The translations under genes and the position numbers were made by a program. This document shows positions 18,380-26,185 of a stretch of DNA of 64,000 bases, piece by piece. The notes under the pieces are model-generated. The model saw only the letters and a list, made by a program, of their open reading frames with translations. It was not told the origin of the DNA and did not search any database. The DNA is from an uncultured Mediterraneibacter sp. (lineage in GTDB: Bacteria > Bacillota > Clostridia > Lachnospirales > Lachnospiraceae). Position 1 is the stretch's first letter. Every line of letters starts with the position of its first letter. The stretch spans positions 1-64,000 of the forward strand of contig CALWQP010000001.1 in NCBI GenBank assembly GCA_944383695.1, written 5' to 3'.

Positions 18380-19042
18380 TCAGTTTATAGACGTGACCGC
18401 CACTGTTGCCATAACGGCTGTCATAACAGCTGTCATATCACTGACGTAATCTATCATCTCTGCGAGCTGTTTGTTCAGCGGGTCTTTCTTCATTTCTTTC
18501 AGCTTTTTCTTCAACTGATCAGTCTCATGTTTTGAAAAATACTGCTTCAGGCAGTTCGTCTGCTGCAGCAACCAGACCAGTACCGCATCGCGGGGCTTCA
18601 ACTCTTCTTCCTGTACTGCTGCTCTGATCCCTTCTACAAGTTCCTCTTTATAACCTTTTTCAGGAATAAATACCCGTTTTGATCCGAACAGACCACCCGC
18701 AGCCTCCGCCGCGGCACCGTCTTTACGCAGAGATTCACCGATTTTTTCCGCAAGCTTCTTATTCCTGCTGCCAGCGTAAAAATCTGCCATCATCTTTTCC
18801 ATATGGCGGGGTTTTTCTTTCAGATATGTATATAAATCTTCAAGATACTCCAGGCTGTCGGGAAGCGCTTTTATTACAGTAATCTTTTTCTTTTCCACTA
18901 CAACAATTTCGTTTACCATCAGATCCATAAAAGCTGCCGCTGTCAGCCCTGCTCCCGCTTCATCTCTGTGCATCGCGGGCATAAGCCCGTTTTTATCGAT
19001 CATTAATGCATAATATTCCTGTGATGTTGATTTTCTGTTCAT
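18380..19042 (-). CDS. GPP34 (GOLPH3-like) family protein
   Basis: 220 residues. The start TSQEYYALMIDKNGLMPAM and the following FMDLMVNEIVVVEKKKI fit the GPP34 fold, the family of the Golgi phosphoprotein GOLPH3 that binds phosphoinositides; bacterial members are poorly characterised. The C-terminus is a hydrophobic alanine/valine segment (TAVMTAVMATVAVTSIN) that could insert in or lie on the membrane. It has a strong GGAGG site and precedes an ABC exporter by 45 nt, which suggests a joint membrane-related function. Confidence 0.7.
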   Translation of the reverse strand: MNRKSTSQEYYALMIDKNGLMPAMHRDEAGAGLTAAAFMDLMVNEIVVVEKKKITVIKALPDSLEYLEDLYTYLKEKPRHMEKMMADFYAGSRNKKLAEKIGESLRKDGAAAEAAGGLFGSKRVFIPEKGYKEELVEGIRAAVQEEELKPRDAVLVWLLQQTNCLKQYFSKHETDQLKKKLKEMKKDPLNKQLAEMIDYVSDMTAVMTAVMATVAVTSIN

Positions 19043-19159
19043 ATTGTTTTCCTCCGAATTCTCTGTTTTTCAGCAAACTACTCCGATTCGCACATGTGCT
19101 ATAGAAGATCACTGTCGTGCATTTTCAGTTTCCTGCTTTTCTTAATCTATATATCGAAG

Positions 19160-19660
19160 CTAACCTAACAACCACAAGAAAAACATCGTAACAATCGCTC
19201 CGGCCGCACCAGACGCGACCGCCAGAAGCACTTTCTGGTACGGTCGTTTTCCTTCTTCTCTCGCCTTTTCGATCTCGCTTAAGCTTTTCCCTTCTGTAAA
19301 CGCGATGATCTCCTGATAGGTCTGGATATCAAACTTTTTCTTCTCCCGTTCCACAAGCATTGCCGCATAGCTCCCTGCCCCCAGGATCACGATCCAGATG
19401 ACAAGCCCTGCATACGACAGGAAGTGCACAAGAGGGACAGGCGTGATAAGAACAGCCAGAAACAGTATGGTAAAGATATTGCTCAGGCGCCCAAACCTTT
19501 TCTGATCTGTCTGATCGATCTGTTCTTTCATAGTTTCCACATCTCCTTTGATTAATTGATCTAAAGAGACTTCGAAAACTTCACTGAGCAGCACAAGACT
19601 ATTCACATCCGGATAACTTTTGTCATTCTCCCAGTTAGAGACTGTCTCCCTGTAATACAA
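19160..19660 (-). pseudogene. Xre-family regulator with membrane domain, 5'-truncated
   Basis: The frame opens with a TTG and reads YRETVSNWENDKSYPDVNSLVLL, the second half of a Cro/CI helix-turn-helix. The first about 30 residues, including most of the DNA-binding helices, are missing. A TAG stands immediately upstream in frame. The rest is complete: a linker, two membrane helices (about 63-105), an acidic/basic helix and a final membrane helix. Without the first helices it should not bind DNA, so I call it a remnant. Confidence 0.65.
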
Positions 19661-19688
19661 ATTCTAATCCATCCCGAAAGATGTGGTC

Positions 19689-19750
19689 TATCAAATGTCC
19701 TTGACATCCCTGTTTTCCCCTTGTTTTTGGGCTGTCAAAGGTCTTTGACA
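19689..19750. promoter_or_regulatory. Pair of 18-bp palindromic operator-like sites
   Basis: TGTCAAAGGTCTTTGACA (19733-19750) is an inverted repeat with 8-bp perfect arms. TATCAAATGTCCTTGACA (19689-19706) matches it at 15 of 18 positions. Centres are 44 bases apart, about four helical turns. They lie just upstream of the truncated Xre gene, which suggests they were its operators or those of a neighbouring regulator. Confidence 0.4.
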
Positions 19751-19774
19751 ATGGGCTTTCCCGTGTATTTTCTA

Positions 19775-20233
19775 TTATCTGCATACCGATGAATATATCT
19801 CGCGTTTCTTATATACAATAATCTGCGGGTCAGCACCGTCACAGCCGTATTCACCTACAAGAAGATATTCTTCATCCGTTACCATTCCATAACATCTGCC
19901 GGTCCCCGGGATTTCTATCTGATTTCCCAGATATATTTTATTATCCTCAAGCAGCTTTACGGACTGTCCGTTTGGGAGAAGATACTCCAAATTGACGTAA
20001 AATCCGTTCAGCAGATTAAGGTCGTTCACCTGAAGATCTTTGATCCTCAGAGAATTAAATTCCTGAATCAGCTTTTCTTTATATTCTGCAAATGCGTCAA
20101 GTCCTTCTCTTTTTATGTATTCGGCGGCGGTACATATCCCGCCGAAAGGATGTCCTTTTGTCTCTACACAGCCTCCGCATTCTTCTTTTCTGCCGCATTT
20201 ATCACAGCAGTCTGTTCCGCAGATCGAGCTCAT
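19775..20233 (-). CDS. Cysteine-rich DUF3795-like protein
   Basis: 152 residues. The start at 20233 follows GAGGAGGAG with 8-nt spacing. The N-terminus carries a cysteine cluster (SSICGTDCCDKCGRKEECGGC plus a later C near GGICTAAEY) that probably binds zinc or a metal cluster, as in DUF3795 proteins. The C-terminal half is a beta-rich domain that I do not recognise. It follows the GNAT gene by 29 nt on the same strand. Confidence 0.55.
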   Translation of the reverse strand: MSSICGTDCCDKCGRKEECGGCVETKGHPFGGICTAAEYIKREGLDAFAEYKEKLIQEFNSLRIKDLQVNDLNLLNGFYVNLEYLLPNGQSVKLLEDNKIYLGNQIEIPGTGRCYGMVTDEEYLLVGEYGCDGADPQIIVYKKREIYSSVCR

Positions 20234-20262
20234 ACATACATCTCCTCCTCTGACATTCTCTT

Positions 20263-20898
20263 CTATTCCACAAAGGAATGACTCATAATATAAAATGCCT
20301 CCTGGCTCGGCATCCATTTCTTCTCCATTTTCTCCAGGCTGTCGTCAAATGTCTGTGCTTCCTTCTCATCGATATTCATCACAGGGCTGTCTGAATAAAA
20401 CCACAGCCTCCCGTCCAAAACGCCCGGCTTAAGCTCCTTTACCAGCATTGCCGCAGGATATTTATCCTTTTCCACGCATACATGATATTTCTTACAGCAC
20501 CCAAAGCCGCTGCCCACATAATTTGCCGGACTCCCAAAGATGACCACAACTTCATAGCCCAGTTCGGCCGCACGTTTTAAAGAATGTTCGATGAGCATTT
20601 TGCCATATCCTTTTCTCTGACACTCCGGAAGGATACTGACAGGTCCGAATGTGAGAATCTCTTTTTCGGTTCCGTTTTCATCCGTCAGCTTTGCCTTCGT
20701 GTACATAATATTTCCAACAATCTGCCCGTCAAGCTCGATCACAAAATCCAGCTCCGGTATAAAATCTCCGTGATCCCTCATAATGTGGACGAGATAGTGC
20801 TCCATACAGCCCGGAACATATACATTATAAAAAGCCTTTCTCGTAATATCCTCAACAATTTTGCGGTCTGCTTCCTTTTCATTTCTGATGTTCAGCAT
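20263..20898 (-). CDS. GNAT-family N-acetyltransferase (YhbS-like)
   Basis: 211 residues. The start at 20898 has GGAGGAGG 6 nt upstream. The acetyl-CoA site is visible as FGPVSILPECQRKGYGKMLIEHSL, followed by VVVIFGSPANYVGSGFGCCKKY, a pattern of the predicted N-acetyltransferase YhbS group. The C-terminus is longer than in simple GNATs. It lies 15 nt after a truncated yjdF gene and could be cotranscribed from the riboswitch-controlled promoter at 21228-21256. Confidence 0.8.
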   Translation of the reverse strand: MLNIRNEKEADRKIVEDITRKAFYNVYVPGCMEHYLVHIMRDHGDFIPELDFVIELDGQIVGNIMYTKAKLTDENGTEKEILTFGPVSILPECQRKGYGKMLIEHSLKRAAELGYEVVVIFGSPANYVGSGFGCCKKYHVCVEKDKYPAAMLVKELKPGVLDGRLWFYSDSPVMNIDEKEAQTFDDSLEKMEKKWMPSQEAFYIMSHSFVE

Positions 20899-20913
20899 CA
20901 AAATCCTCCTCCA

Positions 20914-21075
20914 TTATGAAACAAGGGACATTATCTGCCCCTGTGTCTCTCCTTTCGTTTCTGCATCGAATATGACCTTACAGGCAGAAAGCTTTTTTCT
21001 CTCCACCCGCTCAAACACACCTGCCCATAACGGTTCTTCAAAGAATACTGTCAGTTTTCCTGTCACTTTGTCCAT
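20914..21075 (-). pseudogene. yjdF: 3'-truncated yjdF (DUF2992) gene
   Basis: A 53-codon frame starting MDKVTGKLTVFFEEPLWAGV, then FERVERKKLSACKVIFDAET, which matches the N-terminal part of DUF2992/YjdF proteins. Normal members have around 140 residues with a lysine-rich tail; here the sequence diverges after about 40 residues and stops. AAGGAAG lies 9 nt before the ATG. The short frame sits between a structured leader and the GNAT gene. It may be non-functional or act only as a translated leader. Confidence 0.6.
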
Positions 21076-21083
21076 AACAAAGA

Positions 21084-21221
21084 CTTCCTTTTTATTATGA
21101 ACAAAGAACGGACAACCCGGAGGGCAGGTTGCTTACTTCATCTTAAGATGAGACGGCCGGGCTGCCTGCCGGCTCTGGCACATCCCTTTGGATGCACGTT
21201 GCATTTTTATCTTTGTTTTCA
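21084..21221 (-). ncRNA. Probable yjdF riboswitch leader
   Basis: The 140-nt leader of yjdF is highly structured. AACAAAGA (minus strand, 21217-21210) can pair with TCTTTGTT at 21107-21100. A second identical TCTTTGTT at 21083-21076 abuts the start codon, so the 5' strand can choose between two partners, one of which would cover the translation start. Inner hairpins are GCATCC/GGATGT, GCCGG/CCGGC, the palindrome TCATCTTAAGATGA and CAACC/GGTTG. yjdF genes are classically controlled by the yjdF RNA, which senses aromatic heterocycles. Assignment rests on context and structure, not on a covariance search. Confidence 0.55.
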
Positions 21222-21227
21222 TTCTCT

Positions 21228-21256
21228 ATCTTAGCATGCTTACCATTGTCCGTAAA
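21228..21256 (-). promoter_or_regulatory. Promoter of the yjdF leader
   Basis: TTTACG (21256-21251) and TAAGAT (21233-21228), spaced 17 bases, lie immediately before the structured leader. They predict a start near 21221. Confidence 0.45.
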
Positions 21257-21302
21257 GGAAATGATCTGCTAAAGAAGACAAATTAAAAAAGAAGCTTCCC
21301 CA

Positions 21303-22121
21303 TCAGGAAATCTCATACCCGGCAAGTTCCAGTATCTCCATTGCCTTCTCAAAATTCTCTTTCTTTATCAAAATATAATCTGTATTGTAAGTGGATACCG
21401 CAAAGATTCCTATTCCATTTTCCTCCATCAGAGTCGAGAGCTTCGCAAGTATCCCGATCAAAGAGAAATCCAGAACTCCCTGAATCCGGAATGCCTTCCA
21501 TCCGTCATCACGCTCTGTCACATTTCCGGGCACATTTTCTGTAATACATACAAGAGAACACTCTTCATCTGTTTTGCCTGTAAAACAGTATTCACTCCCC
21601 AGATCTGTCTCCAAATAATCTTCCACCTTGCATACTGAAAAGTCATAATTCAATCTTTTTATCTTCATTCCGGCCTCCCGCAGTTCCATTTTCAGATAAA
21701 CCATATCGATAAGCTGTCTGCCGCACTCATAGATCGGGTGATCGTAATGGTCTGTGAAGAAGTTCCGGACCAGATGCGACCTGCGGAAACCGCATTTCTC
21801 ATAAAACGGCACTGTAGCGGGGCTGTCCCCTGTTCCCACATACAGGACATCGAAACGGTCTCTGTAAGAATCCGCCACAAAACGGATCATGTGTCTGCCG
21901 TATCCCCTTCCCTGAAATTCCGGTCTGACCGCCAGATTTTTGATCTCCAGGATCCCCTCTCCCTCATCAGTCACGACACACACTGCCCTCGCGCCGTCAT
22001 CCTCAAGGACATACAGATCGCCCCTCTCAAGATACCGGTCGATCATATCCTCCTGCTCATCCGCCAGAAGAAGCAGGGGCAGGTATTCTTTTTTGTCTGT
22101 TTCCACTTTTCTGATCTTCAT
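21303..22121 (-). CDS. GNAT acetyltransferase fused to an ACT-like domain
   Basis: 272 residues. Residues 1-150 are a GNAT domain: acetyl-CoA loop LAVRPEFQGRGYGRHMIRFV, then YVGTGDSPATVPFYEKCGFR. Residues about 155-272 resemble the ACT_7/CASTOR-type domain that binds amino acids, with FRIQGVLDFSLIGILAKLSTL and EENGIGIFAVSTYNTDYILI. The pair suggests a transferase regulated by, or acting on, an amino acid. It lies upstream of the yjdF promoter on the same strand, apparently as a separate unit. Confidence 0.75.
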   Translation of the reverse strand: MKIRKVETDKKEYLPLLLLADEQEDMIDRYLERGDLYVLEDDGARAVCVVTDEGEGILEIKNLAVRPEFQGRGYGRHMIRFVADSYRDRFDVLYVGTGDSPATVPFYEKCGFRRSHLVRNFFTDHYDHPIYECGRQLIDMVYLKMELREAGMKIKRLNYDFSVCKVEDYLETDLGSEYCFTGKTDEECSLVCITENVPGNVTERDDGWKAFRIQGVLDFSLIGILAKLSTLMEENGIGIFAVSTYNTDYILIKKENFEKAMEILELAGYEIS

Positions 22122-22225
22122 GACATTCCCTGCTGACTGCCTCCTTCCCCTCTCTTACTGTTTTCATCTGAAACCATCCGCCGGTCCATCTGTATGTGCA
22201 CGATCAGGACTCCCTCCGGCGAGCG

Positions 22226-22840
22226 CTATTCAGGCAGTATCCTCACCTTGTCTCCCTCGATCAGTATAGCCTGATAATCATTGATAACCTTTAAATCCAA
22301 TTCTGATGAATACTTTTCAATGATCGTTTCCGTCCCGGGGCCCATTTCCGGATGCCCGAGATGAGGGACCACATAGAAATCCACCAGCCCCATCCCGGTA
22401 TAGTCTGTAAGTTCCGGCGCCTTCTCGGGAACATCCATCTCTGCGGAATATCCGATATCAGGGCACGCGGCAATGGCGCCCGCGGATTCCCCTATGTACA
22501 ATTTCCCTTTTTTCACTTCCTGGGAAATGATCTTATCCGCGCCTGACCGCTTCAGCTCCTGGAGCAGAAAGAACGTATTCCCGCCTCCCACAAAGATTAT
22601 ATCATTCTTCATCAGCGTTTCCCTGACGGTTTCCCTTGAAGCAGTGGAAACCTCAAGCTCATCAACGGTCAGTCCCAGCTCTTCCAGCATCTTTGTCTCC
22701 ACTTCCGCCATCCCCTCGACCTCTTCTGCAATCGCTGCGGTCGGGATATAAGTGACGGTCCTGCTTTTCAGTTCAGGCTCTGCTTCCTTCACCAAGTCCG
22801 TTACATTATGGGTCATTGATACTAATAGTACTTTTTTCAT
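22226..22840 (-). CDS. Peptidase S51 family protein (dipeptidase E-like)
   Basis: 204 residues. It shows VGGGNTFFLLQELKRSG and the nucleophile elbow YIGESAGAIAACPDI, with the serine of GESAG as nucleophile; DFYVVPHLGHPE supplies the conserved histidine. These are the marks of family S51 (aspartyl dipeptidase/cyanophycinase fold). AGGAGG lies 11 nt before the ATG. The true substrate is uncertain; many short S51 members in Firmicutes are uncharacterised. Confidence 0.8.
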   Translation of the reverse strand: MKKVLLVSMTHNVTDLVKEAEPELKSRTVTYIPTAAIAEEVEGMAEVETKMLEELGLTVDELEVSTASRETVRETLMKNDIIFVGGGNTFFLLQELKRSGADKIISQEVKKGKLYIGESAGAIAACPDIGYSAEMDVPEKAPELTDYTGMGLVDFYVVPHLGHPEMGPGTETIIEKYSSELDLKVINDYQAILIEGDKVRILPE

Positions 22841-22869
22841 AAGTCTGAAACCTCCTGTTCCTGATTCTC

Positions 22870-23202
22870 TTATTGAAATTCTTTGCGCAGCACCTCTCTC
22901 GGAGGTTCGATCTCACTGGCAATGGAATACTCTGTCAGTTCGGACAGGAGTTTGATCTTCTTGTTGAGCAGAGGTCTCATACAGTTTGGGACATGCTCCT
23001 GATGTGCCCTGTGGATTGCCACGCACTCCTTGCAGTTGCCATGATATCGACAGGCTTTCCTGCAGGGACAATGATCCTTATCCTTGTATTCCTCACGGAA
23101 CGCAGATGCGAATTCCTCCTGAAGTCTCAGTCCCTCCTTCCGGTTTCCCTTGTGGAACTCTTTCATTGCGTCAAGCTCTTTCTGATTTCCTTCGATGATC
23201 AT
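22870..23202 (-). CDS. Small cysteine-rich protein, function unknown
   Basis: 110 residues with the motif HCPCRKACRYHGNCKECVAI, then HRAHQEHVPNCMR. Five or six cysteines and two histidines could bind a metal. Similar clostridial proteins are annotated only as hypothetical. It has AAGGAG upstream and precedes the S51 gene by 29 nt. Confidence 0.6.
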   Translation of the reverse strand: MIIEGNQKELDAMKEFHKGNRKEGLRLQEEFASAFREEYKDKDHCPCRKACRYHGNCKECVAIHRAHQEHVPNCMRPLLNKKIKLLSELTEYSIASEIEPPREVLRKEFQ

Positions 23203-23323
23203 CTATGTATCTCCTTTTTACTATTTCCTTCTTACTGCCGAAGAAGCATCCTATACCACTTATACCCGATATAAGAAAATGACTCTCCTGCCAGAAACAA
23301 AATCTTCGTACTCATCCCCTATT

Positions 23324-23854
23324 CTAACGCTTTTCATATCTCAGTTCCACAATTCCATTATGACTCCTTGTCTCCATCAGTTTTAACTTCAGATTTTCCT
23401 GAAGCTTCCCCAACAGCCTAACGCCCGCTCCCAGCACAATGGGAATGACCGAAATATAAAACCTGTCGATCAGACCGTCCCGCATCAGCTGCTGTGCAAT
23501 GCTCGCCCCACCGCAGATCCAGATATCTTTTCCTCTCGTTTCTTTTAGAGTCTTTATCAAATCTGCCGGAGATTCATGAACAAATCTGATTTTTTCAGAA
23601 GATGCTTTTTCGCGGTGCGTGATCACATAGGTTATAAAATCATCGTAAACCCATTCGTCCGGAGAAAGTTCTGTTGTCACCTGATGATAGGTCTCCCAGC
23701 CCATGACTACTGTATCGATATTCTGTACAAATTCGGAATAGGAGCCCTCGCTTTCCTCATCAGGGTCATGGCCGCTCAGCCAGTCGACCCTGCCGTTTTT
23801 ATCCGCAATATATCCATCCAGGCTCACAGCTATATATAGTACAGTTCTTCTCAT
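23324..23854 (-). CDS. Dihydrofolate reductase-like (RibD C-terminal fold) protein
   Basis: 176 residues from the ATG at 23854. The start MRRTVLYIAVSLDGYIADKN and the later IWICGGASIAQQLMRDGLID match the RibD_C/DHFR-like reductases (YyaP/YwjB type). They bind NADPH, and the physiological substrate is mostly unknown. A GGAGG lies 11 nt upstream. The gene is divergent from the MerR regulator. Confidence 0.8.
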   Translation of the reverse strand: MRRTVLYIAVSLDGYIADKNGRVDWLSGHDPDEESEGSYSEFVQNIDTVVMGWETYHQVTTELSPDEWVYDDFITYVITHREKASSEKIRFVHESPADLIKTLKETRGKDIWICGGASIAQQLMRDGLIDRFYISVIPIVLGAGVRLLGKLQENLKLKLMETRSHNGIVELRYEKR

Positions 23855-24045
23855 TCTTATCCCAGCCTCCGTGTCATTCACTATTTTCTGCTGTAAAGCT
23901 GACACTTCCCATTCTTAACCTCGATTTGTACATGCATCATCTCACCAGCTTCAACAGTCAGATTTTGTTAATCTCCCTCTCTGCTCCCATTATGCCAGAC
24001 CCCGCAACAGATGTCATCGGTTTTCAGAAGATTTTATATTTCTTC

Positions 24046-24076
24046 TTGACTCTCACGGTACGTCATAGATTACACT
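24046..24076 (+). promoter_or_regulatory. MerR-type promoter with 19-bp spacer
   Basis: TTGACT (24046-24051) and TACACT (24071-24076) are separated by 19 bases, the over-long spacing that MerR-family activators correct by twisting DNA. A short dyad TGAC ... GTCA lies in the spacer. It directly precedes the regulator gene, so positive autoregulation is likely. Confidence 0.6.
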
Positions 24077-24106
24077 CTTCTTATCAGGACAAGGGAGGAC
24101 ACAGAG

Positions 24107-24967
24107 ATGAAAACGGTAAAAGAAATATCTCAGATCACAGGTATCAGCGTGCGCGCGCTTCACTATTACGACGAAATCGGGCTGCTGAAGCCCACCGCCA
24201 AAAGTGAAGCGGGATACAGGCTTTATGACGATAAAGCACTGGAAACTCTGCGTCAGATTTTATTCTTCCGCGAGTTTGATATACCCCTGAAGGAAATCCG
24301 CTCTCTTCTGGACGACCCTGATCTTGACGAAAAGCACATACTGGAGATGCAGAAGCAGATGCTGACAGCAAAGCGGGACCGCATCGACAGGATGATCGAC
24401 AGTATCGACAATATCCTGAAAGGAGAACTAGAAATGGATTTTGCAGTATTTACAAAAACAGAGATTGAGGATATGTATCAGTCCATGGTGGAACATATGA
24501 CTGAGGATCAGAAAGCCGTATTCATTCAAAATCATGGGAGCACGGAAGAATTCCTGAGACATTTTACAGAGTCGGCTTCCAACGAAGCCGCACAGGAAAA
24601 CTTCCGCAAAATCGTGAAATGGTACGGAAATAAGGAACGGGCTCTTGCAGCATCCAAAAACCCTCATGACCCGGAGCTTTTCTCCGCTCATCAGAAGCGT
24701 CTTAACGCAGTGCTCGAAAAACTCGCCGTAAAAAGGAATTGCGATGTAAATTCCCTTGAAATAAAAGAGCTCCTCAGAGAATATGACTTTTTCTCAAAGC
24801 AGCTCTATAAGATGAACGACATATCCCTTATGATGCTTGAGACAGCGGATATGTATCTGACAGACCGCCGGATGCAGGAGGCAACGGACGACATATATGG
24901 GAAAGGGTTTTCGGAATTCTTCGGGCAGGCAGTAAAGGCATTCTACGCAGATTCCCGGGAAGTGTAA
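24107..24967 (+). CDS. MerR-family regulator with TipAS-like effector domain
   Basis: 286 residues. The winged helix KTVKEISQITGISVRALHYY, then DEIGLLKPT, is followed by the dimerisation coiled coil (about 75-110). A C-terminal helical domain of about 150 residues (TEIEDMYQSMVEHMTEDQKA, later DMYLTDRRMQEATDDIYGKG) is of the TipAS antibiotic-recognition type. Such regulators sense large peptide antibiotics and can autoactivate. It is the only plus-strand gene in this stretch. Confidence 0.88.
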   Translation: MKTVKEISQITGISVRALHYYDEIGLLKPTAKSEAGYRLYDDKALETLRQILFFREFDIPLKEIRSLLDDPDLDEKHILEMQKQMLTAKRDRIDRMIDSIDNILKGELEMDFAVFTKTEIEDMYQSMVEHMTEDQKAVFIQNHGSTEEFLRHFTESASNEAAQENFRKIVKWYGNKERALAASKNPHDPELFSAHQKRLNAVLEKLAVKRNCDVNSLEIKELLREYDFFSKQLYKMNDISLMMLETADMYLTDRRMQEATDDIYGKGFSEFFGQAVKAFYADSREV

Positions 24968-24976
24968 AACACGCTC

Positions 24977-26185
24977 TTATTCCGCCACAGTCCCGATCTC
25001 CCTGCCATTTGCCTGTCCTTCTGATATCTGTTTCATGACGGCGTGCTTCTTGCGTGTGAGCAGGAGCCCTGCTGTCAGCGCGGTAAACGGCGCCACGGTC
25101 ACCAGCCCGAAACTCCCCACCACCGTGTCCAGGATCTCAGCAGACACATACTTATAATTCAGGATATGGTCCACAGGCGTTCCCTGCGCCATAAACACCA
25201 TGAGCAAGGTGATATATCCGCCCGAGTATGCCAGGAGCAGTGTTGTGGTCATTGTCCCCATGGCAGCGCGCCCTACATTCATTCCTGACCCAAATGCCTC
25301 TCTCCACGAAATGTCCGGCTTTTTCTCCACCACCTCATGCACGGCAGAGGTAATGTCCACGGACAGATCGATCATAGCGCCGGCAGCGCCGATAAAGATA
25401 CTGCTCATAAAGATGGCTGTCAGGTCCAGATGCTGGAAACCACTGTAAAGCAGAGATTCTGAATCCGGCATCACCGCACCGTTGATCTTGAACAGATCTG
25501 TGAACAGCATCCCAAGGATACAGGTTGCCAAAATTCCGAGAAGTGAACCAAGGGACGCAGTGACTGTACGCTTATCCACCCCGTACACAAAAAACAGGAT
25601 GATAAGGGTAAGGAAAACGGTCACAGTGATTCCTACCCAAATTGGAGAATATCCCTTTAAATATGCGGGGACCAGTATCTTCCATATAGTCAGGATGGTA
25701 ATTGCAAAGGAAAAGATTGCCCAAATCCCATTCCTGCCGGCCACTGCAATAAGAAAGACCGCAAAGACTGCCAGAAGGATGACTTCTTTGTCCAGCCGGA
25801 AATGATCGGTCATTACCGCGGAAGAAATTTCCCCTTCGTTCATGCTGATGGTTACAAAGGCTTTGTCTCCTGGTTTGAAGATTTTGTCCTTTTCAAGTGA
25901 ACCACTTAAGAAATTCACTCCTGTGATCTCCTCCCCTTTAAAAGTCCCATCCTCTATGCGCATCACACAGGACTGCTCCCCGGACTGGATCAGACCAGAA
26001 CTTTTGATGGCAGAATTATCCACCTCAGTCACAATACCTGTCGCCCGTTCCGACCCCTGATAGATCAAAGCATCCTCATAGCCGGTGGGAATGGCTATGA
26101 GGACTGCTGTTAAAAGAATACCGATGACAATACTCAGGAGCATATTTTTCTTCTTGCTGAAAAAAATACGTTTCATCTGTTTCAT
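24977..26185 (-). CDS. YibE/F-family membrane protein
   Basis: 402 residues. One N-terminal membrane helix is followed by an extracytoplasmic beta domain of about 95 residues and then seven or eight helices, with the conserved blocks AAGAMIDLSVDITSAVHEV and GRAAMGTMTTTLLLAYSGGY. This is the YibE/F architecture; its function is unknown and a transport role is suspected. It overlaps the alkaline phosphatase gene by 4 nt (ATGA), so the two are translationally coupled. Confidence 0.88.
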   Translation of the reverse strand: MKQMKRIFFSKKKNMLLSIVIGILLTAVLIAIPTGYEDALIYQGSERATGIVTEVDNSAIKSSGLIQSGEQSCVMRIEDGTFKGEEITGVNFLSGSLEKDKIFKPGDKAFVTISMNEGEISSAVMTDHFRLDKEVILLAVFAVFLIAVAGRNGIWAIFSFAITILTIWKILVPAYLKGYSPIWVGITVTVFLTLIILFFVYGVDKRTVTASLGSLLGILATCILGMLFTDLFKINGAVMPDSESLLYSGFQHLDLTAIFMSSIFIGAAGAMIDLSVDITSAVHEVVEKKPDISWREAFGSGMNVGRAAMGTMTTTLLLAYSGGYITLLMVFMAQGTPVDHILNYKYVSAEILDTVVGSFGLVTVAPFTALTAGLLLTRKKHAVMKQISEGQANGREIGTVAE

